From Pseudomonadota bacterium (lineage in GTDB: Bacteria; Desulfobacterota; Anaeroferrophillalia; Anaeroferrophillales; Tharpellaceae), in the NCBI GenBank assembly GCA_015486505.1, contig WFRP01000119.1, forward strand, positions 1 through 14,078: a stretch of 14,078 nucleotides of DNA. The letters are read 5' to 3'. The position numbers were made by a program, and so were the translations under genes. The notes under the pieces are model-generated. The model was not told the origin of the DNA. It made no database searches and saw nothing but the letters and a program-made list of their open reading frames with translations. Below, in pieces: positions 1 to 7,112 of this stretch. Positions within the stretch are counted from its first letter, which is position 1. The number at the start of each line of letters is the position of its first letter.

Positions 1-1
1 C

Positions 2-2212
2 AGCTTCAACAGTGGTACCGACATCAGCTCCGGAATCAGTTATGCCATTCGTGCGACAATCGGAGATCTGAACGGCGACGGCCACCTGGATCTGGTCACA
101 GGCAACGATCATGGTGCAAATAAATATTTTCTTGGTAACGGCGATGGTACCTTCAGCGCAGCGGTTGAGATTGACAGCGAAGCTTACGGATACTGGTCGG
201 TACTCCTAGGTGATCTAGACAGTGACGGCGATCTGGATCTGATTACAACCAATTCTGATACTACTGCAACTGACACCAACAAAATCTATCTCGGTAACCG
301 GGCCGGAATCTGCACGGAAAGCCGGCCGCTGACAGTTCCGGAAATTTGCTACAACACAAACTCCGCCGCTACCGGGGATCTCAACAATGACGGCAGCCTT
401 GACCTGGTGGTTGCCAACAACCAGGGAGATTTTGCCTACTTAGGCAATGGCGACGGCACCTTCTCTGCCGGCACAAACCATCTCGGCATCGGGGCCAATG
501 TCTCCCGGGCGATTGGCCTGGCTGATTTCAATGAAGACGGCAACCTCGACGCGGTTACCGCCAACTACAACAAAACCAATAAAATTTATCTCGGCAACGG
601 CGACGGCAGCTTTTCCGCCGGCAATGCTGTCAGCAGCAATACCAGTTCCAGCTGGGGTCTGGCCATCGGCGATTTAAATAAAGACGGCCATCTGGATCTT
701 TTTATCGCCAACAACGGGGCGGAAAATCAGGTCTATTTCGGCAACGGCGACGGCACTTTTGCCGGCACTGCGACCAGTTTCGGGACAGCCGCGTCCGCGA
801 CCCGGGCCCTGGCGGTGGGCGATTTCAACCACGATGGCAACCTCGATGTGGTTACGGCTGAATCCGGAACTGAAAACCGGGTCTTTCTCGGTGACGGCAG
901 CGGTTCGTTCTCTTCCAGTTTCAACCTCAGCAGTGATACTAATTCAACCGAAACCATTGCGGTTTACGATCTCAACCGCGACGGTTTTCTCGATATCGTA
1001 ACCGGCAACAACTCCGCCGCCGACCGTATATTTATGGGAAAACAGGATGGCAGCGGCCGGTTTATCTCCCCACCGGATAACACCCTGGGTAGCGATCCCA
1101 GTTCCACCGGCGGCCTTAATGTCGGTGACCTTAACCGTGACGGTTATCCTGACATTGTCGTTGCCAATATCAATGCGGTCGATAGGGTCTACTACGGAAA
1201 TGCATCCACAGATTATCACAGCAGTACGGGCTTTGCTCTCGGTGATGAGACCGAACCCGATTATCCAATTCTCCTGGGAGATCTCAATAACGACGGTGAT
1301 CTTGACATTATTACCGGAGACAACAGCGGACTTGAACCCAATCTGATCTATAATGCTGGCGGCTATTGTGCCGCCGGTAATCTGGCCGGGTCGAAAACTG
1401 TTGATGATGAAAGCGGCAATATCTACGAAGTAAACCTCACCGTATCGGCGACGACTCCCTTACATACCGGGATTGACTGGTATCTAACCAATGACGGCGG
1501 CAGTCACTGGTACAAGGTTAAGGCCAACAGCAACTTTGTTTTTCCCTCGACCGGCTCCGATCTGCGCTGGCGGGCCCTACTCAACTCACTTTCGCCCCGC
1601 TATTCACCGGCAATAAGTGAGGTTAAACTGGAGATGGTGGCTCCTGAAATTACGGATCAGACAGTCATCGCCGCAAGCAACAGCGCCGCTCTCAGCAATA
1701 CGGTTGCTCCCCACAGCCTGGCGACCGATGTCTGGTTTGTCTGGGGGCTGACCAGCGCCTACTCCGATTCGACCGCGGTTACCAGTATCGGTTCAGCTGC
1801 CGCGGCAAATTCCAATTTTACCATTGCCGGGCTTGAGAGCCGCACCGTTTACCACTGCCGTTCGGTGGCGACCAGTGCCGCGGGCACAAGCTATGGTAAT
1901 GATATCGTCTTTATGACCGGCGCCAGCGGCTCCGGAGACGGCTCGCACAAACCGGCCCGGATTGAAGGGAAAAGTGAATATGACACGGTAAACTCCGCGT
2001 TATCGGCGGCCGGTGACGGAGATACAATAAAACTCTGGGCCGCGGTGATTACCGGCACTGCCGAGCTTGATACAGACAGCAACGATACGGTAACCTTGCA
2101 GGGCGGCTGGAACGCCGATTACAGCTCGCAGGGTAGCCGCGGCAGCACACTTTCCGGCACTCTGACCCTTATCAGCGGCAGTCTGGTGGTTGAGGGTATT
2201 ACCCTGCAATAA
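2..2212 (+). CDS. FG-GAP/VCBS repeat secreted protein, 5' end outside window
   Basis: The frame is open from the first complete codon at position 2 to TAA at 2210-2212, giving 736 visible residues; the true start lies upstream, and the GTG at 407 is internal. At least nine FG-GAP/VCBS-type repeats of about 45-60 residues fill roughly the first 450 residues. Each has a Dx(N/D)xDGxxD calcium-binding loop (for example GDLNGDGHLD, GDLNNDGSLD, GDLNRDGYPD) followed by a Y/F-LGNGDGTF-like strand, as in beta-propeller blades. After these come a beta-rich stretch with a WYLTNDGG motif and a fibronectin-III-like segment ending in a YHCRSVATSAAG motif. The protein ends in a short GGW...STLSGTLTLISG...VEGITLQ tail. 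I recall similar tails on exported deltaproteobacterial proteins, so it may be a sorting or folding module (inference). The role is probably cell-surface adhesion or matrix; no catalytic motif is visible. The signal peptide is not in the window. Confidence 0.9.
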   Translation, partial: SFNSGTDISSGISYAIRATIGDLNGDGHLDLVTGNDHGANKYFLGNGDGTFSAAVEIDSEAYGYWSVLLGDLDSDGDLDLITTNSDTTATDTNKIYLGNRAGICTESRPLTVPEICYNTNSAATGDLNNDGSLDLVVANNQGDFAYLGNGDGTFSAGTNHLGIGANVSRAIGLADFNEDGNLDAVTANYNKTNKIYLGNGDGSFSAGNAVSSNTSSSWGLAIGDLNKDGHLDLFIANNGAENQVYFGNGDGTFAGTATSFGTAASATRALAVGDFNHDGNLDVVTAESGTENRVFLGDGSGSFSSSFNLSSDTNSTETIAVYDLNRDGFLDIVTGNNSAADRIFMGKQDGSGRFISPPDNTLGSDPSSTGGLNVGDLNRDGYPDIVVANINAVDRVYYGNASTDYHSSTGFALGDETEPDYPILLGDLNNDGDLDIITGDNSGLEPNLIYNAGGYCAAGNLAGSKTVDDESGNIYEVNLTVSATTPLHTGIDWYLTNDGGSHWYKVKANSNFVFPSTGSDLRWRALLNSLSPRYSPAISEVKLEMVAPEITDQTVIAASNSAALSNTVAPHSLATDVWFVWGLTSAYSDSTAVTSIGSAAAANSNFTIAGLESRTVYHCRSVATSAAGTSYGNDIVFMTGASGSGDGSHKPARIEGKSEYDTVNSALSAAGDGDTIKLWAAVITGTAELDTDSNDTVTLQGGWNADYSSQGSRGSTLSGTLTLISGSLVVEGITLQ

Positions 2213-2221
2213 AAAGCAATA

Positions 2222-2266
2222 AAAAAACCGGGGTAAATAGTCAATCGAATTCGGGGTCGGTTTTTT
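2222..2266. terminator. Bidirectional terminator-like hairpin between convergent genes
   Basis: AAAAAACCG (2222-2230) pairs with CGGTTTTTT (2258-2266) across a 27-nt loop. It begins 10 nt after the stop of the FG-GAP gene and faces the 3' end of selB, so it could serve both strands. The loop is long and the stem AT-rich, so the call is tentative. The right arm overlaps a remnant of the repeat element described at 2234-2260. Confidence 0.45.
2234..2260 (+). repeat. Decayed left end of the 240-bp GTAAC element
   Basis: Aligned without gaps to the left terminus of the intact copy at 6873-7112, starting at its second base, this 27-bp stretch matches at 22 positions; the last nine (CGGGGTCGG) are all identical. 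Nothing of the remaining roughly 210 bp of the element follows. It is either an eroded solo end or a recruited terminator fragment. Confidence 0.45.
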
Positions 2267-2346
2267 AGCCATCGTCCCCCTGTCTCGATAATTTTTCGTG
2301 AGGGATTCCGGCGAAAAACCTGGTTATTCGGAAGTTAAATTCACGG

Positions 2347-4260
2347 TTATCCCTGCAGTAAAATCCGGGCTTCGCCTTTGCGGGCGGTGACTTTGCGCTG
2401 ATCGAGGTATTCGAAAAGCGGGATGATGTATTTGCGGCTTAAGCCGATTTTGGCTTTGAACTCCTGGGTGGTCATAGTTTCGTTCTCTTTCAGGAAATCT
2501 ACGACGATACTGCGCATTTTTTCGTAATGCCGCGGCGTGATGAAGATACCGTCACGAACTTTCAAAAGTTTTTCATCTTTGACGAGAATGGTGATAATCT
2601 GCTTTATATCATCATCTTCGGCCGCAAGTTTTGCCGCCAGAAAGTTGTAATCGGGAAAACTGAGCCCGGCCTGATCGTAGATTTTAAGCAGATCGGCTTT
2701 TAATTTATCGGCATCAACCGCTAGACGCACGCGATGATCCGGGTCGCGAACCAGGTCTTTGTCGAGCACAAGTTTTGAGGTTTTAATCAATCTTTGCAGC
2801 AGGGCGTTGAAAAGTGCCGGAGCCAGATTAAAACGGGATCTGATCTCCTCTTTGATCATCCCCTCGCGCATCGGCTCGCGCTGATGATAGTCAAGAACCA
2901 TGGCAACAATCCTGGCCGCAAGATCATCGAACAGTTCACCGGCAATCAGGAAATGACGTTCATTGTCAAAACGAACAATCACCCGGCGGGCCAGGAGATC
3001 ATCGACCACCTTAGCCAGGGCTTTAGCCGAAAAATTAAGATAAGCTTTCAGTTCATCTAAACGCAGACCGTCAATTCCGGCCTGTTTGACCAGAATTGCG
3101 ACGATATCACCCGGCTTTCCGGCCCGCAGGAGCTTGAAATCGGGCAGCAGGGTTGCATATTCTTTAAGCCGATGTTTGGCCGGACAGGGATTAAGCACAA
3201 TCCCGCCGCCAACGGTTTCCCGCCGGGCAAAACTGCGCATCACGACCCGGTCATTAAAAACAATAACCGAGGGTTTTTCGAGGCGCACCTGAACATAGGC
3301 CTGGGCTCCGGGGATAAGTTCCCGACCGTCAAGTACAACCACAGTACCCATCAGGGCGGCGCTGCCGCTGTGGATCAGCATTTTGCTGCGCGGCGGCAGC
3401 GGTGAAGTCGCGGAACTTAGATGCGTATAAAAAATATCAATCATTGAGGTCGGAATTACGGTATCGGGCCGCACCAGAACTTCACCCCGCTCGATTTCTG
3501 ATTTCTCAAGGCCCTGCAGGTTGATTGCCGCCCGTTCGCCGCCGACAACCTGTTCCCGTTCTTCGCCGTAGGCCTGGAGCGAGCGCACCCGGCTTTTCAA
3601 GCCTGACGGTGCGACCTCAACCGCGTCGCCTAAAGCGAGGGCTCCGGAAAGTACGGTTCCGGTAACCACAGTGCCAAAGCCTTTAATGACAAAGGCCCGG
3701 TCAACCGGCAGCCGAAAAGCACCGCTGTCGGGTTTCTCAACCACCGTCTCAGCAATCTCACCCAACGCGCCAAGCAGATTGTCCATACCGCTGCCGGTCG
3801 CGGCCGAAACCGGAATTACCGGGGCCTCTTCAAGAAAACTGCCGGCGACAAGTTCCGCAACCTCTTCGCTGACCAGTTCAAGCAGATCGTCATCAACCAT
3901 ATCACATTTACTGATAACAATCAGGCCCCGTTCAACCCCTAAAAGCCGGCAGACATCAAAATGCTCCCGGGTCTGCGGCATCACCCCTTCATCGGCGGCG
4001 ACCAGCAGCATCACCATATCGATGCCCCCGACTCCGGCAACCATATTCTTGATAAAACGCTCATGACCGGGAACATCGATAATTCCGAGCCTCTGACCGT
4101 TGGGGAGCATCAGGTGAGCAAAACCTAATTCAATCGTAATCCCGCGTTTTTTCTCTTCCGCCAGGCGATCGGTATCGGTTCCGGTTAAGGCTTTAACCAA
4201 TGTGGTTTTGCCGTGGTCAACATGACCGGCCGTGCCTAAAATAATATGTTTTTCCGCCAT
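2347..4260 (-). CDS. selB: Selenocysteine-specific elongation factor SelB
   Basis: SelB is the GTPase that carries Sec-tRNA(Sec) to UGA codons by recognising a SECIS hairpin in the mRNA. The 637-residue length is normal for the family. The G domain shows GHVDHGKT (residues 12-19), RGITIELG (39-46), DVPGH (62-66) and a G4 motif SKCD (117-120), where many translational GTPases have NKxD or TKxD. Two beta-barrel domains follow (about 175-345). The C-terminal third (about 370-637) looks like the winged-helix repeats that bind SECIS; the last part, TTQEFKAKIGLSRKYIIPLFEYLDQ, is typical of the terminal winged helix. The ATG at 4260 starts directly at the G domain, with only a weak upstream GGAA. 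selA, the tRNA-Sec gene and any selenoprotein are not in the window. It converges with the FG-GAP gene and is separated from tlyA by 240 bp, so it probably has its own promoter. Confidence 0.95.
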   Translation of the reverse strand: MAEKHIILGTAGHVDHGKTTLVKALTGTDTDRLAEEKKRGITIELGFAHLMLPNGQRLGIIDVPGHERFIKNMVAGVGGIDMVMLLVAADEGVMPQTREHFDVCRLLGVERGLIVISKCDMVDDDLLELVSEEVAELVAGSFLEEAPVIPVSAATGSGMDNLLGALGEIAETVVEKPDSGAFRLPVDRAFVIKGFGTVVTGTVLSGALALGDAVEVAPSGLKSRVRSLQAYGEEREQVVGGERAAINLQGLEKSEIERGEVLVRPDTVIPTSMIDIFYTHLSSATSPLPPRSKMLIHSGSAALMGTVVVLDGRELIPGAQAYVQVRLEKPSVIVFNDRVVMRSFARRETVGGGIVLNPCPAKHRLKEYATLLPDFKLLRAGKPGDIVAILVKQAGIDGLRLDELKAYLNFSAKALAKVVDDLLARRVIVRFDNERHFLIAGELFDDLAARIVAMVLDYHQREPMREGMIKEEIRSRFNLAPALFNALLQRLIKTSKLVLDKDLVRDPDHRVRLAVDADKLKADLLKIYDQAGLSFPDYNFLAAKLAAEDDDIKQIITILVKDEKLLKVRDGIFITPRHYEKMRSIVVDFLKENETMTTQEFKAKIGLSRKYIIPLFEYLDQRKVTARKGEARILLQG

Positions 4261-4370
4261 TATATTTCCATTTTGCTCAATCCAAATAAGCCAAATAATA
4301 CAAATGCTTTGCTTTGTGCTTGTTCCCTTATAAATTACGGCATCGGGTTTTTGTCTGTTATGTGGTGATC

Positions 4371-4421
4371 GGGGTCATACTTGATATTTGCGTTTCCCAG
4401 CAATATGTCAAATTTGACCCC
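4371..4421. repeat. REP-like palindrome with GGGGTCA/TGACCCC arms
   Basis: GGGGTCA (4371-4377) and TGACCCC (4415-4421) close a hairpin. Inside it, TGATATTTG (4382-4390) and CAATATGTCA (4401-4410) pair imperfectly around the loop CGTTTCCCAG, with 4-nt bulges (TACT/AATT) at matching positions on both sides. This architecture and the GGGGTCA ends resemble REP elements mobilised by RAYT (Y1) transposases (recalled, not searched). It lies in the 240-bp gap between selB and tlyA and could also act on the tlyA transcript's 3' end. Confidence 0.5.
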
Positions 4422-4500
4422 AGTTATGGAAGGCGAAGTCTAACCCCGCGCCCTCTCGATTTCCCGGGTGCCTTTATTCCCCAAAGGGGGCAAGTTAGAA

Positions 4501-5238
4501 TCAATCAGCAACGGTCAAATGAACAAGATATTCAATATTGCCCTTCTGACCGCAAATCGGTGAAGTTATGGTCTGCCGGTGAATAAAGCCATTATTGTCG
4601 GCAAAATCACAAACCTTCTTAAGAGCAGCGGCCCGTTTCTCAGCATCACGGACGATGCCGCCTTTACCGACCTCCCCCTTACCGACTTCGAACTGCGGTT
4701 TAACCAGAGCAATTACCGGTGCTCCGGGTTGCAGCAGGGTTTTAACGACCGGTAAAATTGTGGTTAATGAAATAAAAGAGAGATCGATTACAGCTAATTC
4801 CAGGGCTTCGGCAAAATCCTCTTTTACGGAATTGCGTACGTTGGTACGTTCCATCACTACGACCCGGTCATCGCAGCGCAGCGGCCAGGCGAGCTGGCCG
4901 TAGCCGACATCCAGTGCGTAAACTTTTTTGGCGCCGCGCTGAAGCAGACAATCAGTAAAACCGCCGGTTGAAGCCCCGATATCGATAGCGACCCGGTCTT
5001 TAACCGCGATTGAAAAACTATCAAGCGCGGCTTCAAGTTTCAAACCGCCGCGCCCGACAAAAGGGATATCTTCACCTTTTAGACGAATTTCAGCGTCAGC
5101 CGCAACCCGGCTTCCCGCTTTATCAACCAGGCTGTCGTTACAGACTACCTTACCGGCCAGAATCAGAGCGCGGGCCCGCTCCCGGCTCCCGGCCAGACCG
5201 CGTTCGACCAGGAGTAGATCAATCCTTGCCCGGCTCAT
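4501..5238 (-). CDS. tlyA: TlyA-family rRNA 2'-O-methyltransferase (S4 + FtsJ-like domains)
   Basis: This is a TlyA/hemolysin-A family protein; characterised members methylate cytidine 2'-OH in 16S and 23S rRNA. An N-terminal S4 RNA-binding domain (about residues 2-60, RIDLLLVERGLAGSRERAR then AGKVVCN) precedes VGRGGLKLEAAL. A Rossmann methyltransferase follows with the SAM motif DIGASTGGFTD (86-96), LDVGYGQLAW, IDLSFISL and the family signature VKPQFEVGKGEVGKGG. I place the start at ATG 5238 (245 aa) rather than TTG 5256: AGGGAG sits 6-7 nt ahead of the ATG, and the protein then begins MSRARID as usual for the family. It begins 39 bp after rng, in the same direction, so the two are likely co-transcribed; both act on RNA. 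The hemolysin name is historical. Confidence 0.92.
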   Translation of the reverse strand: MSRARIDLLLVERGLAGSRERARALILAGKVVCNDSLVDKAGSRVAADAEIRLKGEDIPFVGRGGLKLEAALDSFSIAVKDRVAIDIGASTGGFTDCLLQRGAKKVYALDVGYGQLAWPLRCDDRVVVMERTNVRNSVKEDFAEALELAVIDLSFISLTTILPVVKTLLQPGAPVIALVKPQFEVGKGEVGKGGIVRDAEKRAAALKKVCDFADNNGFIHRQTITSPICGQKGNIEYLVHLTVAD

Positions 5239-5277
5239 TACCGGCTCCCTGAACAATAAATGACGGATAAATGATGG

Positions 5278-6804
5278 TCAAATTCTGGCAATTATTTCGT
5301 ACTCTTCCCATTGCAGGTGATCAACCTTCTTCAGGGTTATTTTCTTGCGCATGACATATTCAAGATTGTCAAGTGAGAGACTTTCATTATCATAAATATA
5401 ATCAATCAGTTCAGGGCTGATCATAACCACCAGCTCCTTAACCTCAAGATCGTAGCCAAAACTTTTGAGCTCACGCACAATTTCGAATGTAACGGTAGCT
5501 TTTGATTTTACAAAACCGCGCCCTTCACAATGCGGGCAGGGATCGCAGAGCATCCGGGCAATGCTGTTGCGCACCCGCTCCCTAGTCATCTCCACCAGGC
5601 CCAGTTCCGATATTTTCAAAACGTTCGACTTGGCTTTGTCGCGTTTCAAGGCTTCTTCCAAAGCGACATTGACCCGTTCGCGATGGTTCTTTTTTTCCAT
5701 ATCGATAAAATCGATAATGATAATTCCGCCGATATTCCGCAGCCGCAGTTGAAACGCGATCTCCTTAGCCGCTTCAAGGTTGGTTTTCAGGATGGTGTCT
5801 TCAAGGTTCTTCTTACCGACAAAACGGCCGGTGTTAACATCAATCGCGGTCAAAGCCTCGGTTGATTCAATCACAATATAGCCGCCGGATTTGAGCCAGA
5901 TTTTTTGCTCTAAAGCTTTATTGACTTCAATTTCAATATCATAGGCCTGAAAAATCGGCTGAATCCCGGTGTAGCGCTCGATCTCGCAGACCAGACCGGG
6001 GAAATAGTCGGCGATAAAATCCTTTAAGTCATGATAGCATTCATCCGAATCGATAACCACCCGATCAATCTCATCCGAATAGAGATCCCGGATTATCCGC
6101 TGAACCAGGCGCAGATCCTGATAAACCAGATTTAACGATTTGGTTTTTTCCTTTTTCTGATTGATGTTCTCCCAGAGTTTTATCAGAAATTCGAGATCGT
6201 GCTGCAAATCGGATTCCTGCTTGCCTTCACTGACGGTGCGGACAATCAGGCCCATACCTTCCGGTTTAATCGCCGTAACCAGTTCTTTAAGCCGCCGGCG
6301 TTCGTCTTCATCCTCAATCTTGCGGGAGATGCCGACATGATCCACCGTCGGCAGCAGCACCAGGTAGCGGCCGGGCAGTGAATTGTAGGTTGTGACCCGG
6401 GCGCCTTTGCTGCCGATCGGCTCTCTTGAAACCTGCACCAGAATCTCCTGCCCCTCTTTTAAGAGATCATCGATCTGCGGCGTCGGCAGGGCTTCATCAA
6501 GTTCATCCGTGGCCATCGCAAACTCTTCATCGACCCCGGCCACTTCATCGGCGGGCAGAAACGGGTCCTGATCTTCTTCGCTGCGCACATCAGCAACATA
6601 GAGAAACGCGGCCTTATCGAGACCGATATCAACAAACGCGGCATCCATTCCCGGCAGAACCTTGACCACCCGGCCGTTATAGATGTTGCCGACAATGCCG
6701 AGGCCGTGATCACGCTCATAGAAAATCTCAGCCAGAGTGCCGTTCTCGAGCAGGGCGACCCGCACTTCGCCTTCGGTTACATTGATAATCAGTTCCGCTG
6801 CCAT
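5278..6804 (-). CDS. rng: Ribonuclease G (RNase E/G family)
   Basis: This is an endoribonuclease of the RNase E/G family for rRNA 5'-end maturation and mRNA decay, acting in the cytoplasm. The 508-residue length fits RNase G; the long RNase E C-terminal scaffold is absent. An S1 domain spans about residues 36-130 (GNIYNGRVVKVLPGMDAAFVD), interrupted by an acidic insert (about 73-115). The catalytic metal ligands correspond to D322 in IDVNTG and D365 in IDFIDM. The zinc-link cysteines that tie the dimer are C423 and C426 in DPCPHCEGRG. The ATG at 6804 is preceded by AAGGA with about 10-nt spacing, inside an 18-bp tandem array. tlyA follows 39 bp downstream. Before the transposon-like insertion at 6873 the upstream radical SAM gene ended only 50 bp away, so rng was probably in that operon. 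Confidence 0.94.
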   Translation of the reverse strand: MAAELIINVTEGEVRVALLENGTLAEIFYERDHGLGIVGNIYNGRVVKVLPGMDAAFVDIGLDKAAFLYVADVRSEEDQDPFLPADEVAGVDEEFAMATDELDEALPTPQIDDLLKEGQEILVQVSREPIGSKGARVTTYNSLPGRYLVLLPTVDHVGISRKIEDEDERRRLKELVTAIKPEGMGLIVRTVSEGKQESDLQHDLEFLIKLWENINQKKEKTKSLNLVYQDLRLVQRIIRDLYSDEIDRVVIDSDECYHDLKDFIADYFPGLVCEIERYTGIQPIFQAYDIEIEVNKALEQKIWLKSGGYIVIESTEALTAIDVNTGRFVGKKNLEDTILKTNLEAAKEIAFQLRLRNIGGIIIIDFIDMEKKNHRERVNVALEEALKRDKAKSNVLKISELGLVEMTRERVRNSIARMLCDPCPHCEGRGFVKSKATVTFEIVRELKSFGYDLEVKELVVMISPELIDYIYDNESLSLDNLEYVMRKKITLKKVDHLQWEEYEIIARI

Positions 6805-6856
6805 AATATATTAATTCCTTTATTCCTGTATATTCCTCTATTTCTGTATATTCTTC
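6803..6856 (-). repeat. Three 18-bp tandem units in the rng leader
   Basis: Read on the minus strand, three consecutive 18-nt units precede rng: GAAGAATATACAGAAATA (6856-6839), GAGGAATATACAGGAATA (6838-6821) and a divergent AAGGAATTAATATATTAT (6820-6803) that runs into the ATG. The first two match at 16 of 18 positions. Each begins with a purine-rich GAAGAA, GAGGAA or AAGGAA that resembles a Shine-Dalgarno core, so the leader offers ribosomes repeated weak docking sites. The first unit overlaps the ancestral TGA stop of the upstream gene (6855-6857). Confidence 0.5.
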
Positions 6857-6872
6857 AATATGTAATCAGACT

Positions 6873-7112
6873 GTAACTATTCAGCCGAATCCGGGGTCGG
6901 GCGCGGTTTTTCTCCGCCAGGCGTTAAGATTTCTGTTTTTCCTTTAAGCTCGCTGCGCCCGCCTTGCAAAACTCGCTTACGCTCAAACAGTTGCAATGCT
7001 GATGGGCGCCCGCTCGCTTCCGAAAAACAACGAAATCGTTTCCGCAACCGCTTACGAAAAACCACCCCCGCCCCCTCCAGAAGGCGGGGGAGAAATTTGG
7101 CTGAATAGTTAC
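6873..7112 (+). mobile_element. MITE-like element, copy A (240 bp, TIR + 8-bp TSD)
   Basis: Both ends are GTAACTATTCAGCC inverted repeats (14 bp perfect; 17 of 18 bp including the next four bases). The flanks are perfect 8-bp direct repeats ATCAGACT (6865-6872 and 7113-7120), the signature of transposition. The interior is non-coding, GC-rich and holds a strong hairpin near the right end. The near-identical copy at 9788-10028 in opposite orientation differs at about eight positions. No transposase is encoded, so it must be moved in trans. The GTAA terminus with an 8-bp duplication fits the IS66 family (from recalled family traits). Its right end supplies the stop codon of the radical SAM gene. 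Confidence 0.9.
7056..7090 (-). terminator. Element-borne intrinsic-terminator-like hairpin
   Basis: On the minus strand CCCCCGCC (7090-7083) pairs with GGCGGGGG (7072-7065) over a 10-nt loop, followed within four nt by a five-T run (7061-7057). It lies 18 bp beyond the radical SAM stop and points toward rng, so it may end that transcript. The T-run is short and slightly displaced, so the efficiency is uncertain. The same hairpin is in copy B (9811-9836), but there it faces the plus strand. Confidence 0.55.

Noticed and set aside
407..409. GTG as start of the FG-GAP protein
   Set aside because: The frame is open upstream to the window edge with three further FG-GAP repeats, so the GTG is internal.
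2291..2318. TTTTTCG/CGAAAAA inverted repeat as selB terminator
   Set aside because: Seven AT-rich pairs without a GC core or following T-run in the selB direction; too weak to call.
4261..4500. tRNA-Sec or other RNA gene next to selB
   Set aside because: No cloverleaf or T-loop GGTTCRA-type sequence could be found; only the REP-like hairpin.
4314..4586. 90-aa plus-strand open frame between selB and tlyA
   Set aside because: It runs through the REP-like hairpin into antisense tlyA; composition is not coding-like.
5239..5256. TTG 5256 as the tlyA start
   Set aside because: AGGGAG sits at proper spacing before ATG 5238 and the family begins at the S4 domain as MSRARID.
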